A DNA stretch of 14,891 nt, from positions 1-14,891 of the forward strand of contig JBIKLY010000084.1 of the NCBI GenBank assembly GCA_044359525.1, given 5' to 3'. Shown here one piece after another: positions 8,083 to 13,690 of the stretch. How positions within the stretch are numbered: the first letter of the stretch is position 1; every line of letters starts with the position of its first letter. The position numbers and the translations under genes were made by a program. This stretch comes from CAJBIL01 sp044359525. Lineage in GTDB: Bacteria; Pseudomonadota; Gammaproteobacteria; Burkholderiales; Rhodocyclaceae. Below the pieces are notes generated by a model. It made no database searches. It saw only the letters and a program-made list of their open reading frames with translations, and was not told the origin of the DNA.

Positions 8083-8937
8083 TCATTGCTGACCGTAGCT
8101 TTTCAGAAGCGTGATGTCGAGCGCGCGAATGTCGTTCCAGTCCTTGTCCTGAGCGGCGGCGATGCCCTTGAATGCTAGTGGGGACAACAGACGCTGCCCG
8201 GTCTCGTCGGCGGACAGGGAAGCCATGGCGGCGAGCACCCGGGCTAGTATCGCGGGTGGTACGCGGGGGTGCGCGGCAAAGGCGTGCGGCGTATAGGCAG
8301 GTGTTTCGGAAAGAACGCGTAGCGCACCGCGAACCTCCGCCGGAGTTGCCTCGAAGGTGCGCTGAATGCCCCCACCCGCTTCTTGTAGACCGGAAGCGAC
8401 CGCACGATAAACGGAATCGTGGGAAGCGACAAACTTGGCTTCGATGGGGATCTTCAAGCGACCGAATTCGGCCTGCGGCAGGATGCTGGCGGCGAAGGCT
8501 GCCGGGGCGGGGAATACCACGGTCTTACCGGCCAGATCAGCGGGCTTTTGATAGGGACTTTCTTTCCTCACGACCAGAATGCCTTTGATCTTGCGATCCT
8601 GTTCCTTGCCAAAGGCCCGGTAACCAGATGCCGTGTGGAAGACCACGTAATGATAGGGGTTCATGTAGGCCAGATCGTACTCCCCCTTTCCCAGACGCTC
8701 TTCAAACCCGGGAATATTGGGTGCGGTACGAAAGACCAGCGTAACGCCGGACCGCCGGCTGATTTCGGCCAGCAGTGGCCCCCAATCCTCCGCCAGCCGG
8801 GTCGCCGACTGTTGCGGCACGACGCCAAACGTCAGGGGGGGGGCTACGAACTGCTGAGCCGCAGCGGGAAGGCTGATGCAGAAACACGCCAGCAGGCTGT
8901 TACAAAGGAGTCTGCGCCCCCACGCAACCGGATTCAC
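8083..8937 (-). CDS. PhnD/SsuA/transferrin-type periplasmic substrate-binding protein
   Basis: The 284-aa protein has an N-terminal export signal: MNPVAWGRR, a hydrophobic stretch, then LPAAAQQ, a likely signal peptidase I site. A lipobox-like LLAC at Cys18 is an alternative. The mature part shows features of the PhnD-like phosphate/phosphonate-binding family: LTFGVVPQQSATRLAEDW, YDLAYMNPYHYV, LAGKTVVFPAPAAFAAS and HDSVYRAVASGLQEAGGG. The ligand cannot be assigned. No ABC permease or ATPase is near; it lies between a diguanylate cyclase and a membrane kinase, which points to ligand sensing rather than uptake (inference). It starts with GTG at 8937, overlapping the cyclase stop as GTGA, with AAGGA 7-8 bp upstream. 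A run of nine C (coding strand) lies just after the signal peptide and could slip. Confidence 0.9.
   Translation of the reverse strand: MNPVAWGRRLLCNSLLACFCISLPAAAQQFVAPPLTFGVVPQQSATRLAEDWGPLLAEISRRSGVTLVFRTAPNIPGFEERLGKGEYDLAYMNPYHYVVFHTASGYRAFGKEQDRKIKGILVVRKESPYQKPADLAGKTVVFPAPAAFAASILPQAEFGRLKIPIEAKFVASHDSVYRAVASGLQEAGGGIQRTFEATPAEVRGALRVLSETPAYTPHAFAAHPRVPPAILARVLAAMASLSADETGQRLLSPLAFKGIAAAQDKDWNDIRALDITLLKSYGQQ
8835..8843 (-). repeat. Homopolymeric C9 tract (G9 on the plus strand) in the binding-protein gene
   Basis: Nine consecutive C on the coding strand fall within codons for Ala-Pro-Pro-Leu at about residues 32-35, right after the predicted signal peptide. The gene is in frame with nine. 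Loss or gain of one base would truncate the protein near its N-terminus, as in phase-variable contingency genes. It may equally be chance, and such runs are prone to sequencing error. Confidence 0.6.
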
Positions 8938-10415
8938 GAAATTTCCTTGATTTTTAGAAAGGGCAAGTTGCCGCTACCGTGGATGACGTAAGTGCTGCCA
9001 CCGGCGGCCTTCGCCTTGTACATTGCCGCGTCGGCGCTTTTCAGCAGCGCCACTTCGTCTTCGCCATCGAACGGATACTCGGCACAGCCGAAGCTGCCGC
9101 CGATGAACAGTTCATTTCCTTCAATCAGCATTTTCTGAGTCAGCGCGTGAATCAGTTTGTCGCAAAAGATGCCGATATCCGTATCCCCAACCAGCAGCGG
9201 TGCAAGAACGACAAATTCGTCACCGCCCAGTCGTGCCACCGTGTCGCATTCCCGCACGGTGCCGATCAGGCGTCTGGCGGCTTCCTGCAGCACATGATCG
9301 CCCGCCGCGTGACCGAGTGTGTCGTTGATCGGCTTGAAGTTGTCGAGGTCGATGAAAATCAGGGTGAATTGCACGCCGGAACGCTTGGCCTGAGCCAGCA
9401 TTTGCGCCAGTCGATCCTGAAACAGGAGCCGGTTGGCCAAGCCCGTCAGGGTGTCGTGATGCGCGAGGTAAGACAGGCGTTTCTCTGCCCGCAACAGGCG
9501 TGAGAGGTCTGAAAAAACCGCGATATAGCTAAGAATACTGCCATCAACGTCGCGGGCGGCGCTGACCGTTAACCACTCTGGATAGATCTCGCCATTCTTC
9601 TTACGGTTGGAGATCTCGCCCTGCCAGCGCCCATTCTCAGACAATGCCAGCCAGAAATCCGCATAGAACCCGGCATCCTGTTTGCCTGAGCTAAGTAGGC
9701 GGGGGGTTTGACCAATCGCCTCTTCGGCGCTGTAGCCAGTGATCCGGCTGAAGGCAGGATTTACGGCGAGAATGATTCCTTCGATATCGGTAATCATCAC
9801 GCCCTCGTCGGCGCTCTTGAACACCATTGAGGAAATCTGGTTTTCAAATTCGTTTTCGCGCAGGGCGGTAACGTCACGCAGAATCCAGTGCAGGTAGGGT
9901 ACGGCCCCCCCTTTGCGTACCGCCAGCGCCTGAGCTGTGAAGATTAGTGGCGATCCATCCCCGGTTTCCCGCTGCAGATGTAGTTCATGTTTTTGTTCCA
10001 GCGATTCTTTGCCTTCGTTGGTGTCGGATTGCAGGGCAAGAAAACTATCGCGGTGCGAAGGAAATACCAGATCATTTAGCTGGCGGCCTAGAAGCTGATT
10101 CAGTGGGGCTAGAATCGCGCCCGCCGGATTGCTCTGCAGAATGGTGCCGCTGGCATCGGTAATGAGGTGGATGTCGCGCGAACTCTGCGTCAATTTGTCC
10201 AGCTCCTCCCGGCTTTCGAGGAGACGGTCTGACGATTCGCGCAGCGCTTCGTAGTGTGCTTCAAGCTCCCCGTTGCGCTCGACCATCTGTTGCAGGTCTT
10301 CGGCGTAGCGGTAGAGTTGATCGTGAAGGGTGGCGGAACGGGCGCTGCCGGGCAATCGTACCGCTTGGCCGTCAGCCGGCAGGGGTTTGTCGAAGGTGTC
10401 GGATTCGATGTTCAT
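8934..10415 (-). CDS. PAS-PAS-GGDEF diguanylate cyclase
   Basis: The 493-aa protein has no membrane segment. An N-terminal coiled coil (about 30-85) precedes two PAS domains: about 80-190 (LITDASGTILQSNPAG) and about 205-310 (GVMITDIEGIILAVNPAFSR). The GGDEF domain runs from about 325 to 490. It has HHDTLTGLANRLLF, DLDNFKPINDTLGH, an intact GGDEF signature (397-401) and an RxxD inhibitory site (RECD, 388-391) five residues before it. It should make c-di-GMP from two GTP and be product-inhibited. There is no EAL or HD-GYP domain. ATG at 10415 is preferred over a longer frame because TGAGGT lies 6-7 bp upstream; that ribosome site overlaps the stop region of the preceding receiver, 7 bp away. 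Being co-transcribed with a lone receiver suggests c-di-GMP output for the kinases here, perhaps through protein contact, because the enzyme has no receiver of its own. Confidence 0.94.
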   Translation of the reverse strand: MNIESDTFDKPLPADGQAVRLPGSARSATLHDQLYRYAEDLQQMVERNGELEAHYEALRESSDRLLESREELDKLTQSSRDIHLITDASGTILQSNPAGAILAPLNQLLGRQLNDLVFPSHRDSFLALQSDTNEGKESLEQKHELHLQRETGDGSPLIFTAQALAVRKGGAVPYLHWILRDVTALRENEFENQISSMVFKSADEGVMITDIEGIILAVNPAFSRITGYSAEEAIGQTPRLLSSGKQDAGFYADFWLALSENGRWQGEISNRKKNGEIYPEWLTVSAARDVDGSILSYIAVFSDLSRLLRAEKRLSYLAHHDTLTGLANRLLFQDRLAQMLAQAKRSGVQFTLIFIDLDNFKPINDTLGHAAGDHVLQEAARRLIGTVRECDTVARLGGDEFVVLAPLLVGDTDIGIFCDKLIHALTQKMLIEGNELFIGGSFGCAEYPFDGEDEVALLKSADAAMYKAKAAGGSTYVIHGSGNLPFLKIKEIS

Positions 10416-10422
10416 GGCGACC

Positions 10423-10788
10423 TCACTTGGCAAGCGATTCCTTGATGGCGGCGACAAGTTTCAGCGGACTGAAAGGCTTGATGAAGTAGGCGTCGGCGCC
10501 CCGTTGAACGCCATCTTCGTAGTCGCGTGCCTGGCCACGGGCCGTAACCATGATGACGCGTGTGTGCTTGAGTTGCGGATCACTCTTGATCGCATCGAGC
10601 ACCTGCAATCCGTCAAGTTCACCCGGCATCATTATGTCGAGCACGACAACATCGGGTTTCTGCTGGCGGGCGATGTCGAGGGCACTCTTGCCGTCCTCGG
10701 CTTCGAGTACATCAAAGGACTTGCCCAAGGTGATGCGTATCAGGCGACGAATATCGGAATGATCATCGACGAGCAGAATTGTGGTCAT
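10423..10788 (-). CDS. Single-domain response regulator (CheY-like receiver)
   Basis: The 121-aa lone receiver domain has Asp8/Asp9 (ILLVDDHSD), phospho-acceptor Asp51 (VVVLDIMMPG), Thr82 (IMVTARG) and Lys104 (YFIKPFSP). There is no output domain. A strong GAGGTGA lies about 8 bp before the ATG, which overlaps the stop of the HTH-receiver gene as ATGA. The cyclase gene follows after only 7 bp. The opening residues closely resemble those of the receiver starting at 14817 (VDDxxDIRxLxRxTL), so the two may be paralogues that take part in the same relay. Confidence 0.94.
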   Translation of the reverse strand: MTTILLVDDHSDIRRLIRITLGKSFDVLEAEDGKSALDIARQQKPDVVVLDIMMPGELDGLQVLDAIKSDPQLKHTRVIMVTARGQARDYEDGVQRGADAYFIKPFSPLKLVAAIKESLAK

Positions 10789-11492
10789 GATTGATTCACC
10801 TCGGGTGGATTGTTGATGGCGACGTCAGTGGTACGTGTTGGATCACGAAGCATGCTTTTCTGGCGATCAGCCACCAGTAATTCGGCGATGGCGCGCAAGC
10901 GGTCAAAAGGAATGGGCTTGGGCAGGACGGGTATGCCGTCTGGAACGCCGCCGTGAAGCGCAATATCCTCCGCGTCCAGACCGCTAACTACTACGATCGA
11001 TACACCCGCCAGTTCAGGCGATGCTTTGATTGTGCGCAACATGCGGAATCCGTCCATGCCGGGCATTTGCAAGTCCGCAATCAGCAGGTCCGGCTTGAGA
11101 GTGCCCAAGCGGATCAGCGCCTCGTAACCATCCCCGGCGCTAGCGACGATGGGTTGCATTGGCCAGGCGCGCAACTTGATCTCATAGAGTTGCCGCAAGG
11201 TACGGTCGTCTTCGACTACCAGAATGTTGAACGGCGCTGGCGGAGCAAGCGGGACTTGATCACCGGCACGCCGCCGCAAAGCGGAGTCCAGGGAGGCGTC
11301 TTTAATGGAAGGGGGGTTGAGCAGCCGCTCGATTGATGCCCGCGTTATGCGGCGATGCCCGCCATCTGTTTTCCACGCCTCAAGCAAGCCGCTTTCAGTC
11401 CACAGTTGCGCGGTGCGCAACGACACCCCCAATAGCTCGGCGGCTTCGCGGGTGGTGCAAAACGATTTCGGAATTCGTTTGTGATGAGCCAT
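10785..11492 (-). CDS. DNA-binding response regulator with N-terminal excisionase/MerR-like HTH and C-terminal receiver
   Basis: The 235-aa protein begins with a winged-helix of the excisionase/MerR (HTH_17-like) type at about residues 10-58: TREAAELLGVSLRTAQLW, then a wing with GGHRRI. A Pro/Ala-rich linker (about 60-87) leads to a receiver at about 88-207 with Asp95/Asp96 (VVEDD), phospho-acceptor Asp140 (LIADLQMPG), Ser170 (VVVSG) and Lys192 (LPKPIPF). Most response regulators carry the receiver first, so the order is reversed. It is the first gene of the operon and the only one with a recognisable DNA-binding domain, so it probably regulates this operon or the divergent genes. An in-frame stop lies seven codons upstream, and no Shine-Dalgarno is visible before the ATG. 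A tail of about 28 residues follows the receiver. The stop overlaps the next gene by 4 bp. Confidence 0.92.
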   Translation of the reverse strand: MAHHKRIPKSFCTTREAAELLGVSLRTAQLWTESGLLEAWKTDGGHRRITRASIERLLNPPSIKDASLDSALRRRAGDQVPLAPPAPFNILVVEDDRTLRQLYEIKLRAWPMQPIVASAGDGYEALIRLGTLKPDLLIADLQMPGMDGFRMLRTIKASPELAGVSIVVVSGLDAEDIALHGGVPDGIPVLPKPIPFDRLRAIAELLVADRQKSMLRDPTRTTDVAINNPPEVNQS

Positions 11493-11591
11493 GACTGGGT
11501 TGTTTTGCGCTTGTTATGAGTCAGAAAAGTTGAGTTGAGAAGAGACTCCGACACTCTTAATTTATCACATACTATCATTTAGCGTTAGTTT

Positions 11592-11620
11592 TTATCATAT
11601 TTTATTGCTACGGGGATCAA
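11592..11620 (-). promoter_or_regulatory. Candidate sigma-70 promoter for the signalling operon
   Basis: On the minus strand, TTGATC (11620-11615) is followed after 17 bp by TGATAA (11597-11592), or after 15 bp by TATGAT (11599-11594). This lies about 100 bp upstream of the HTH-receiver start in an AT-rich stretch. The matches to consensus are moderate and rest on sequence alone. Confidence 0.3.
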
Positions 11621-11827
11621 GAGCGCTCAGGGACAACGAATCCTCTTGCGAAAGCCGAAGGTGCTGGCATGAGCAGAAAGAGGTCCTAACAGCTGCTGAC
11701 CATGGCTGATCTACCCGTCTTGAGCTCCGAGCGAATGCCGCAAGGTGGCAGAGGCGCATTCAAACAAAAATAGTGAACGTCAGATACCAGGCGTAACTAC
11801 GCATCGCATCTGTTTGCGAAACAAACT

Positions 11828-11859
11828 CTGGCATCCGTCATATTGGCCTTGTCTATAAT
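11828..11859 (+). promoter_or_regulatory. Candidate promoter for the Gly-Gly-Ile gene
   Basis: A perfect TATAAT -10 box lies at 11854-11859, about 130 bp upstream of the ATG at 11992. The -35 is poor: CTGGCA at 11828-11833 gives a 20-bp spacer, so an activator may be needed. GTCATATT at 11837-11844 repeats the core of the operator-like element upstream of the XRE gene (13173-13180), hinting at shared regulation. Confidence 0.35.
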
Positions 11860-11991
11860 CACTAAATGCTCTATACCTAACATATCTACCAAATATTACA
11901 TATATAACATTTTCCGTAACTTGTTTGGATGAGTTCTCTCATAGCGCGAGAGGATCAATAAAAATGAGGCAGAGCTGATTAGGGGATGATC

Positions 11992-12564
11992 ATGAGCGCC
12001 GGGGCTATTGGTGGCATGGGTGGAATAGGTGGAATAGGTGGAATAGGTGGAATAGGTGGAATAGGTGGAATAGGTGGAATAGGTGGAATAGGTGGAATAG
12101 GTGGAATAGGTGGAATAGGTGGCATGGGTGGTGTGGGTGGCATGGGTGGCATGGGCCACATGGGTGGGATGAGTGGCATGGGTGGTGCGGTTGGTAGTGC
12201 GCCAGCAGCAGCGGGCAATACCAATCCGTCCGGCGTTTCGGAAGCATCGCCAAGTACAAAGGTGCATATTTCAGCTGCTGCCGAAAAAGCGCTGTCAGCA
12301 GAGGGTACAAAAGCCGGGGCGAGTCCAACGGCTGCCGCCAATGTGCTGACGGGAACTCACTCCATTACCGACTCAGGCGCAATTAATTCAAAGCTGTCGG
12401 ATTTCAGCGTTGTCACGAACCTGAATGTCAACGTCGATATTCAAAACATCAACGTCGGCTCTGATGGCCTGAATGGCAATCGCTTCGATGACATTGTTGC
12501 TGCATTGCTGATCGCCATGATGATGCAGCAGCAGGAGAAACGGGCATCCTTTTTATCAAATTGA
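11992..12564 (+). CDS. Low-complexity Gly-Gly-Ile repeat protein of unknown function
   Basis: The 190-aa protein is not a family I recognise. It starts MSAGAIGGM, then has eleven exact Gly-Gly-Ile units encoded by a perfect 9-bp repeat, followed by Met/Val/His variants of the triplet to about residue 70. A Ser/Ala/Thr-rich middle has TKVHISAAAEKALSAEG, a motif style seen in secreted and flagellar-type proteins. The C-terminus has alternating Asn/Val (VVTNLNVNVDIQNINV) and then a Met-rich hydrophobic helix with a charged end (IVAALLIAMMMQQQEKR). It has no Cys, Trp or Tyr and no classical signal peptide. Start 11992 is preferred over an ATG at 11986 because AGGGGA (11981-11986) is then 5 bp away. 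Glycine-rich, Cys-free composition recalls harpin-like or structural/aggregating proteins, but no homology is claimed. Possible roles are an assembly or surface component, or a membrane-active protein. The 95-aa gene follows after 69 bp. Confidence 0.75.
   Translation: MSAGAIGGMGGIGGIGGIGGIGGIGGIGGIGGIGGIGGIGGIGGMGGVGGMGGMGHMGGMSGMGGAVGSAPAAAGNTNPSGVSEASPSTKVHISAAAEKALSAEGTKAGASPTAAANVLTGTHSITDSGAINSKLSDFSVVTNLNVNVDIQNINVGSDGLNGNRFDDIVAALLIAMMMQQQEKRASFLSN
12019..12117 (+). repeat. Tandem 9-bp repeat, 11 perfect copies of GGTGGAATA
   Basis: Eleven identical units (99 bp) encode Gly-Gly-Ile repeated. Degenerate copies (GGTGGCATG, GGTGTGGGT and similar) flank both sides to about 12190. Use of the same codon in every copy shows recent expansion by slippage rather than selection on protein alone. 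Because the unit is a multiple of three, copy-number change would alter protein length without shifting the frame. Confidence 0.97.
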
Positions 12565-12633
12565 TGTAGTGACAGAAAAAATCCGAGCGATGCCCTCTGA
12601 TGCAATGGTTCCGCGTAAATAAGGGGTTCTAAA

Positions 12634-12921
12634 ATGGCGTTAGGTATTGCAGCAGGGATACCAGGGAGTGGCTCTATCCTTGCCAAGGCACTGGCCAATC
12701 CAAAGGTAAGCAGCCTGGCCAAATCGCTCGATATCGATCTCGGTAACGAAAATACGGTTAGCTCGCCGCTGGTACAGATGACCAAAGTGCTTGGCCAGAC
12801 CGCAGCAACACGAGGGCTGACAGGATCGTCCACCGCTTTTTCTCTTGGCTTTAGCCGGGTGCTGTCGATTGCTTATATTCCTGCGGTATTGCAGGCCTAC
12901 CGCGAGATTGATGCGTTGTAA
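12634..12921 (+). CDS. Small protein of unknown function, partner of the Gly-Gly-Ile protein
   Basis: The 95-aa frame is not recognised. It begins MALGIAAGIPGSGSILAKAL, Gly/Ala/Ser-rich and mildly hydrophobic, then a polar centre with SSLAKSLDIDLGNENTVSS, then a more hydrophobic C-terminal segment (LGFSRVLSIAYIPAVLQAY) that could be an amphipathic or membrane-associating helix. It has no Cys and no signal peptide. AAGGGG is 7-8 bp before the ATG, similar to the ribosome site of the gene 69 bp upstream, so the two are likely co-expressed. Similar small-residue composition suggests they act together, but nothing in the sequence gives the function. No terminator was found after it. Confidence 0.65.
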   Translation: MALGIAAGIPGSGSILAKALANPKVSSLAKSLDIDLGNENTVSSPLVQMTKVLGQTAATRGLTGSSTAFSLGFSRVLSIAYIPAVLQAYREIDAL

Positions 12922-13000
12922 CTGAAAGCACCCCCTAAAAAACTCGGCTGGCCAATAGTGAGCCCGCAAAAACCTTACAACAGCGGGGATTAGGCTATCC

Positions 13001-13183
13001 ATGCCACCCAGCTCTGCCTTCGATGTCAAATCTCTGCAAGCCATGCTGAACCACGTTGAAGCTTGCCAGAGCATTTCGAGTGCGGGTTGTTTGTATGCCA
13101 AGCAGCGTCGCCTGACAGTCATTCGACCACAAAAATGCCAAAATTATCATTTGCATCATCTCTTGCACTATTGTCATATTTGA
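13001..13183 (+). CDS. Doubtful 60-aa ORF
   Basis: ATG at 13001 is preceded by a weak TTAGG at about 6 bp spacing. The first 45 residues look protein-like (MPPSSAFDVKSLQAMLNHVE). The end is His/Tyr/Leu-rich (HLHHLLHYCHI), the sort of product given by AT-rich regulatory DNA, and it runs into the operator-like repeat. It could be a small third gene after the Gly-Gly-Ile and 95-aa genes, the remnant of a longer gene, or chance. No family was recognised. Confidence 0.22.
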   Translation: MPPSSAFDVKSLQAMLNHVEACQSISSAGCLYAKQRRLTVIRPQKCQNYHLHHLLHYCHI

Positions 13184-13194
13184 CATATGATCAA
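13171..13194 (+). promoter_or_regulatory. Operator-like inverted repeat upstream of the XRE gene
   Basis: TGTCA and TGACA arms separated by four bases (13172-13185) are nested in a wider imperfect dyad (TTGTCATAT against ATATGATCAA). The right arm, with one more T, reads TTGACA (13180-13185) and could be a -35 box with an AT-rich spacer after it. HTH_XRE proteins commonly repress their own promoter from such dyads, so autoregulation is plausible. Confidence 0.45.
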
Positions 13195-13262
13195 CTTGTA
13201 AATAAACACATTCGCTTATCTATAACCGCTGTATCGAAGTTGTTTTTATGAAGGGATTCATG

Positions 13263-13568
13263 ATGCTCCCCATTGCCAATTCCCCGCGTGAAATCCGCCG
13301 CAATCTGGATATGAACCAAAAGGACTTCTGGTTGAAAGTTGGCGTTACTCAGAGCGGGGGTTCTCGCTATGAAAACGGTCGCAATATGCCAAAGCCGGTC
13401 AGTGAGTTGCTGCGCATTTGCTATATCGATCAGATTGATCTGCGGAACATTCAGCGTATGGATATCGAAGTGCTTAACTATCTGAAGCGAGAAGATGCGG
13501 CACTCTTCAAAAGCCTGAAAAAAGCGGTCAGGGAAAAATCGAAGACTGTGGCTATACGAGCAACTTGA
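13263..13568 (+). CDS. Small XRE-family helix-turn-helix regulator
   Basis: The 101-aa protein is mostly a Cro/C1-type HTH: SPREIRRNLDMNQKDFWLKV for helices 1-2, then GVTQSGGSRYENGRNMPKPV for the recognition helix and following turn. The C-terminal half (LLRICYIDQIDLRNIQRMDI onward) is helical and basic at the end (KKAVREKSKTVAIRAT), probably for dimerisation. It should bind DNA as a dimer, perhaps at the dyad at 13171-13194. Of three in-frame ATGs (13248, 13260, 13263), the last is chosen because AAGGGA (13251-13256) is then 6 bp away; the first has no ribosome site. It lies between the unknown small-protein genes and the pseudokinase, all on one strand. A structured repeat follows the stop. 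No toxin partner is adjacent, so a toxin-antitoxin role is not favoured. Confidence 0.85.
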   Translation: MLPIANSPREIRRNLDMNQKDFWLKVGVTQSGGSRYENGRNMPKPVSELLRICYIDQIDLRNIQRMDIEVLNYLKREDAALFKSLKKAVREKSKTVAIRAT

Positions 13569-13584
13569 GTTGCCGGTATTCAAG

Positions 13585-13617
13585 AGCGGACAACTTGCCG
13601 CCCGGCAAAAATCCGCT
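13585..13617 (+). repeat. Nested inverted repeat after the XRE gene
   Basis: AGCGGA (13585-13590) pairs with TCCGCT (13612-13617), and TTGCC (13595-13599) pairs with GGCAA (13604-13608) around a GCCC loop. The hairpin starts 16 nt after the stop. No U-tract follows, so it is not a standard intrinsic terminator. It may stabilise or process the mRNA between the XRE and pseudokinase genes. Confidence 0.5.
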
Positions 13618-13633
13618 TGAAATATGTTCTTGT

Positions 13634-13666
13634 TTTGAGAAGTAGTCGAAAGTACGACATCTCAAA
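13634..13666 (+). promoter_or_regulatory. Interrupted inverted repeat before the pseudokinase gene
   Basis: TTTGAGA (13634-13640) pairs with TCTCAAA (13660-13666); inside, GTCG (13645-13648) pairs with CGAC (13655-13658). It ends 24 bp before the start codon and just ahead of the ribosome site. It could be a repressor operator or a 5' UTR hairpin that gates translation of the pseudokinase. Confidence 0.45.
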
Positions 13667-13690
13667 TCAGGTCGCCGATGGAGCGTTTCG

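Larger units (their letters stand above)
11493..11991. other. Divergent intergenic region, no supportable gene
   Basis: This stretch of about 500 bp separates the minus-strand signalling operon from the plus-strand Gly-Gly-Ile gene. It is much more AT-rich than the genes at 11555-11610 and 11840-11930. It contains candidate promoters in both directions and a small palindrome (TGTTTGCGAAACA, 11811-11823) that could be a regulator site. A 24-codon frame from 11702 has no ribosome site at useful spacing and was not called. No tRNA or structured RNA was recognised. Confidence 0.6.
12922..13262. other. Intergenic stretch before the XRE gene
   Basis: The first 80 bp hold no strong hairpin. A 60-codon frame occupies 13001-13183 and is listed separately. 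The last 120 bp are AT-rich and hold an operator-like inverted repeat and probable promoter elements for the XRE regulator. Confidence 0.5.

Noticed and set aside
10416..10457. Longer N-terminus for the diguanylate cyclase
   Set aside because: It would overlap the receiver gene by over 30 bp; the ATG at 10415 has a good Shine-Dalgarno.
11702..11776. 24-codon frame in the divergent region
   Set aside because: The nearest purine-rich ribosome-like sequence is about 18 bp away and the peptide resembles nothing recognisable.
12019..12117. CRISPR-like array
   Set aside because: The units are 9 bp, contiguous and without spacers, in frame inside a coding region.
11896..12267. Minus-strand frames with Thr/Tyr/Ser, Ile-Pro-Pro or His-Leu-Phe repeats
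   Set aside because: They are alternate-strand readings of the 9-bp tandem repeat; the plus frame has the ribosome site and a sensible non-repeat remainder.
12945..12965. Terminator after the 95-aa gene
   Set aside because: Only a 4-bp GGCT/AGCC stem can form and no U-tract follows.
12640..13122. Minus-strand open frame of 160 codons
   Set aside because: It overlaps the 95-aa gene and the intergenic region, has no ribosome site and no domain.
13263..13568. XRE protein as an antitoxin
   Set aside because: No toxin-like gene lies beside it; its neighbours are an unknown 95-aa protein and a pseudokinase.
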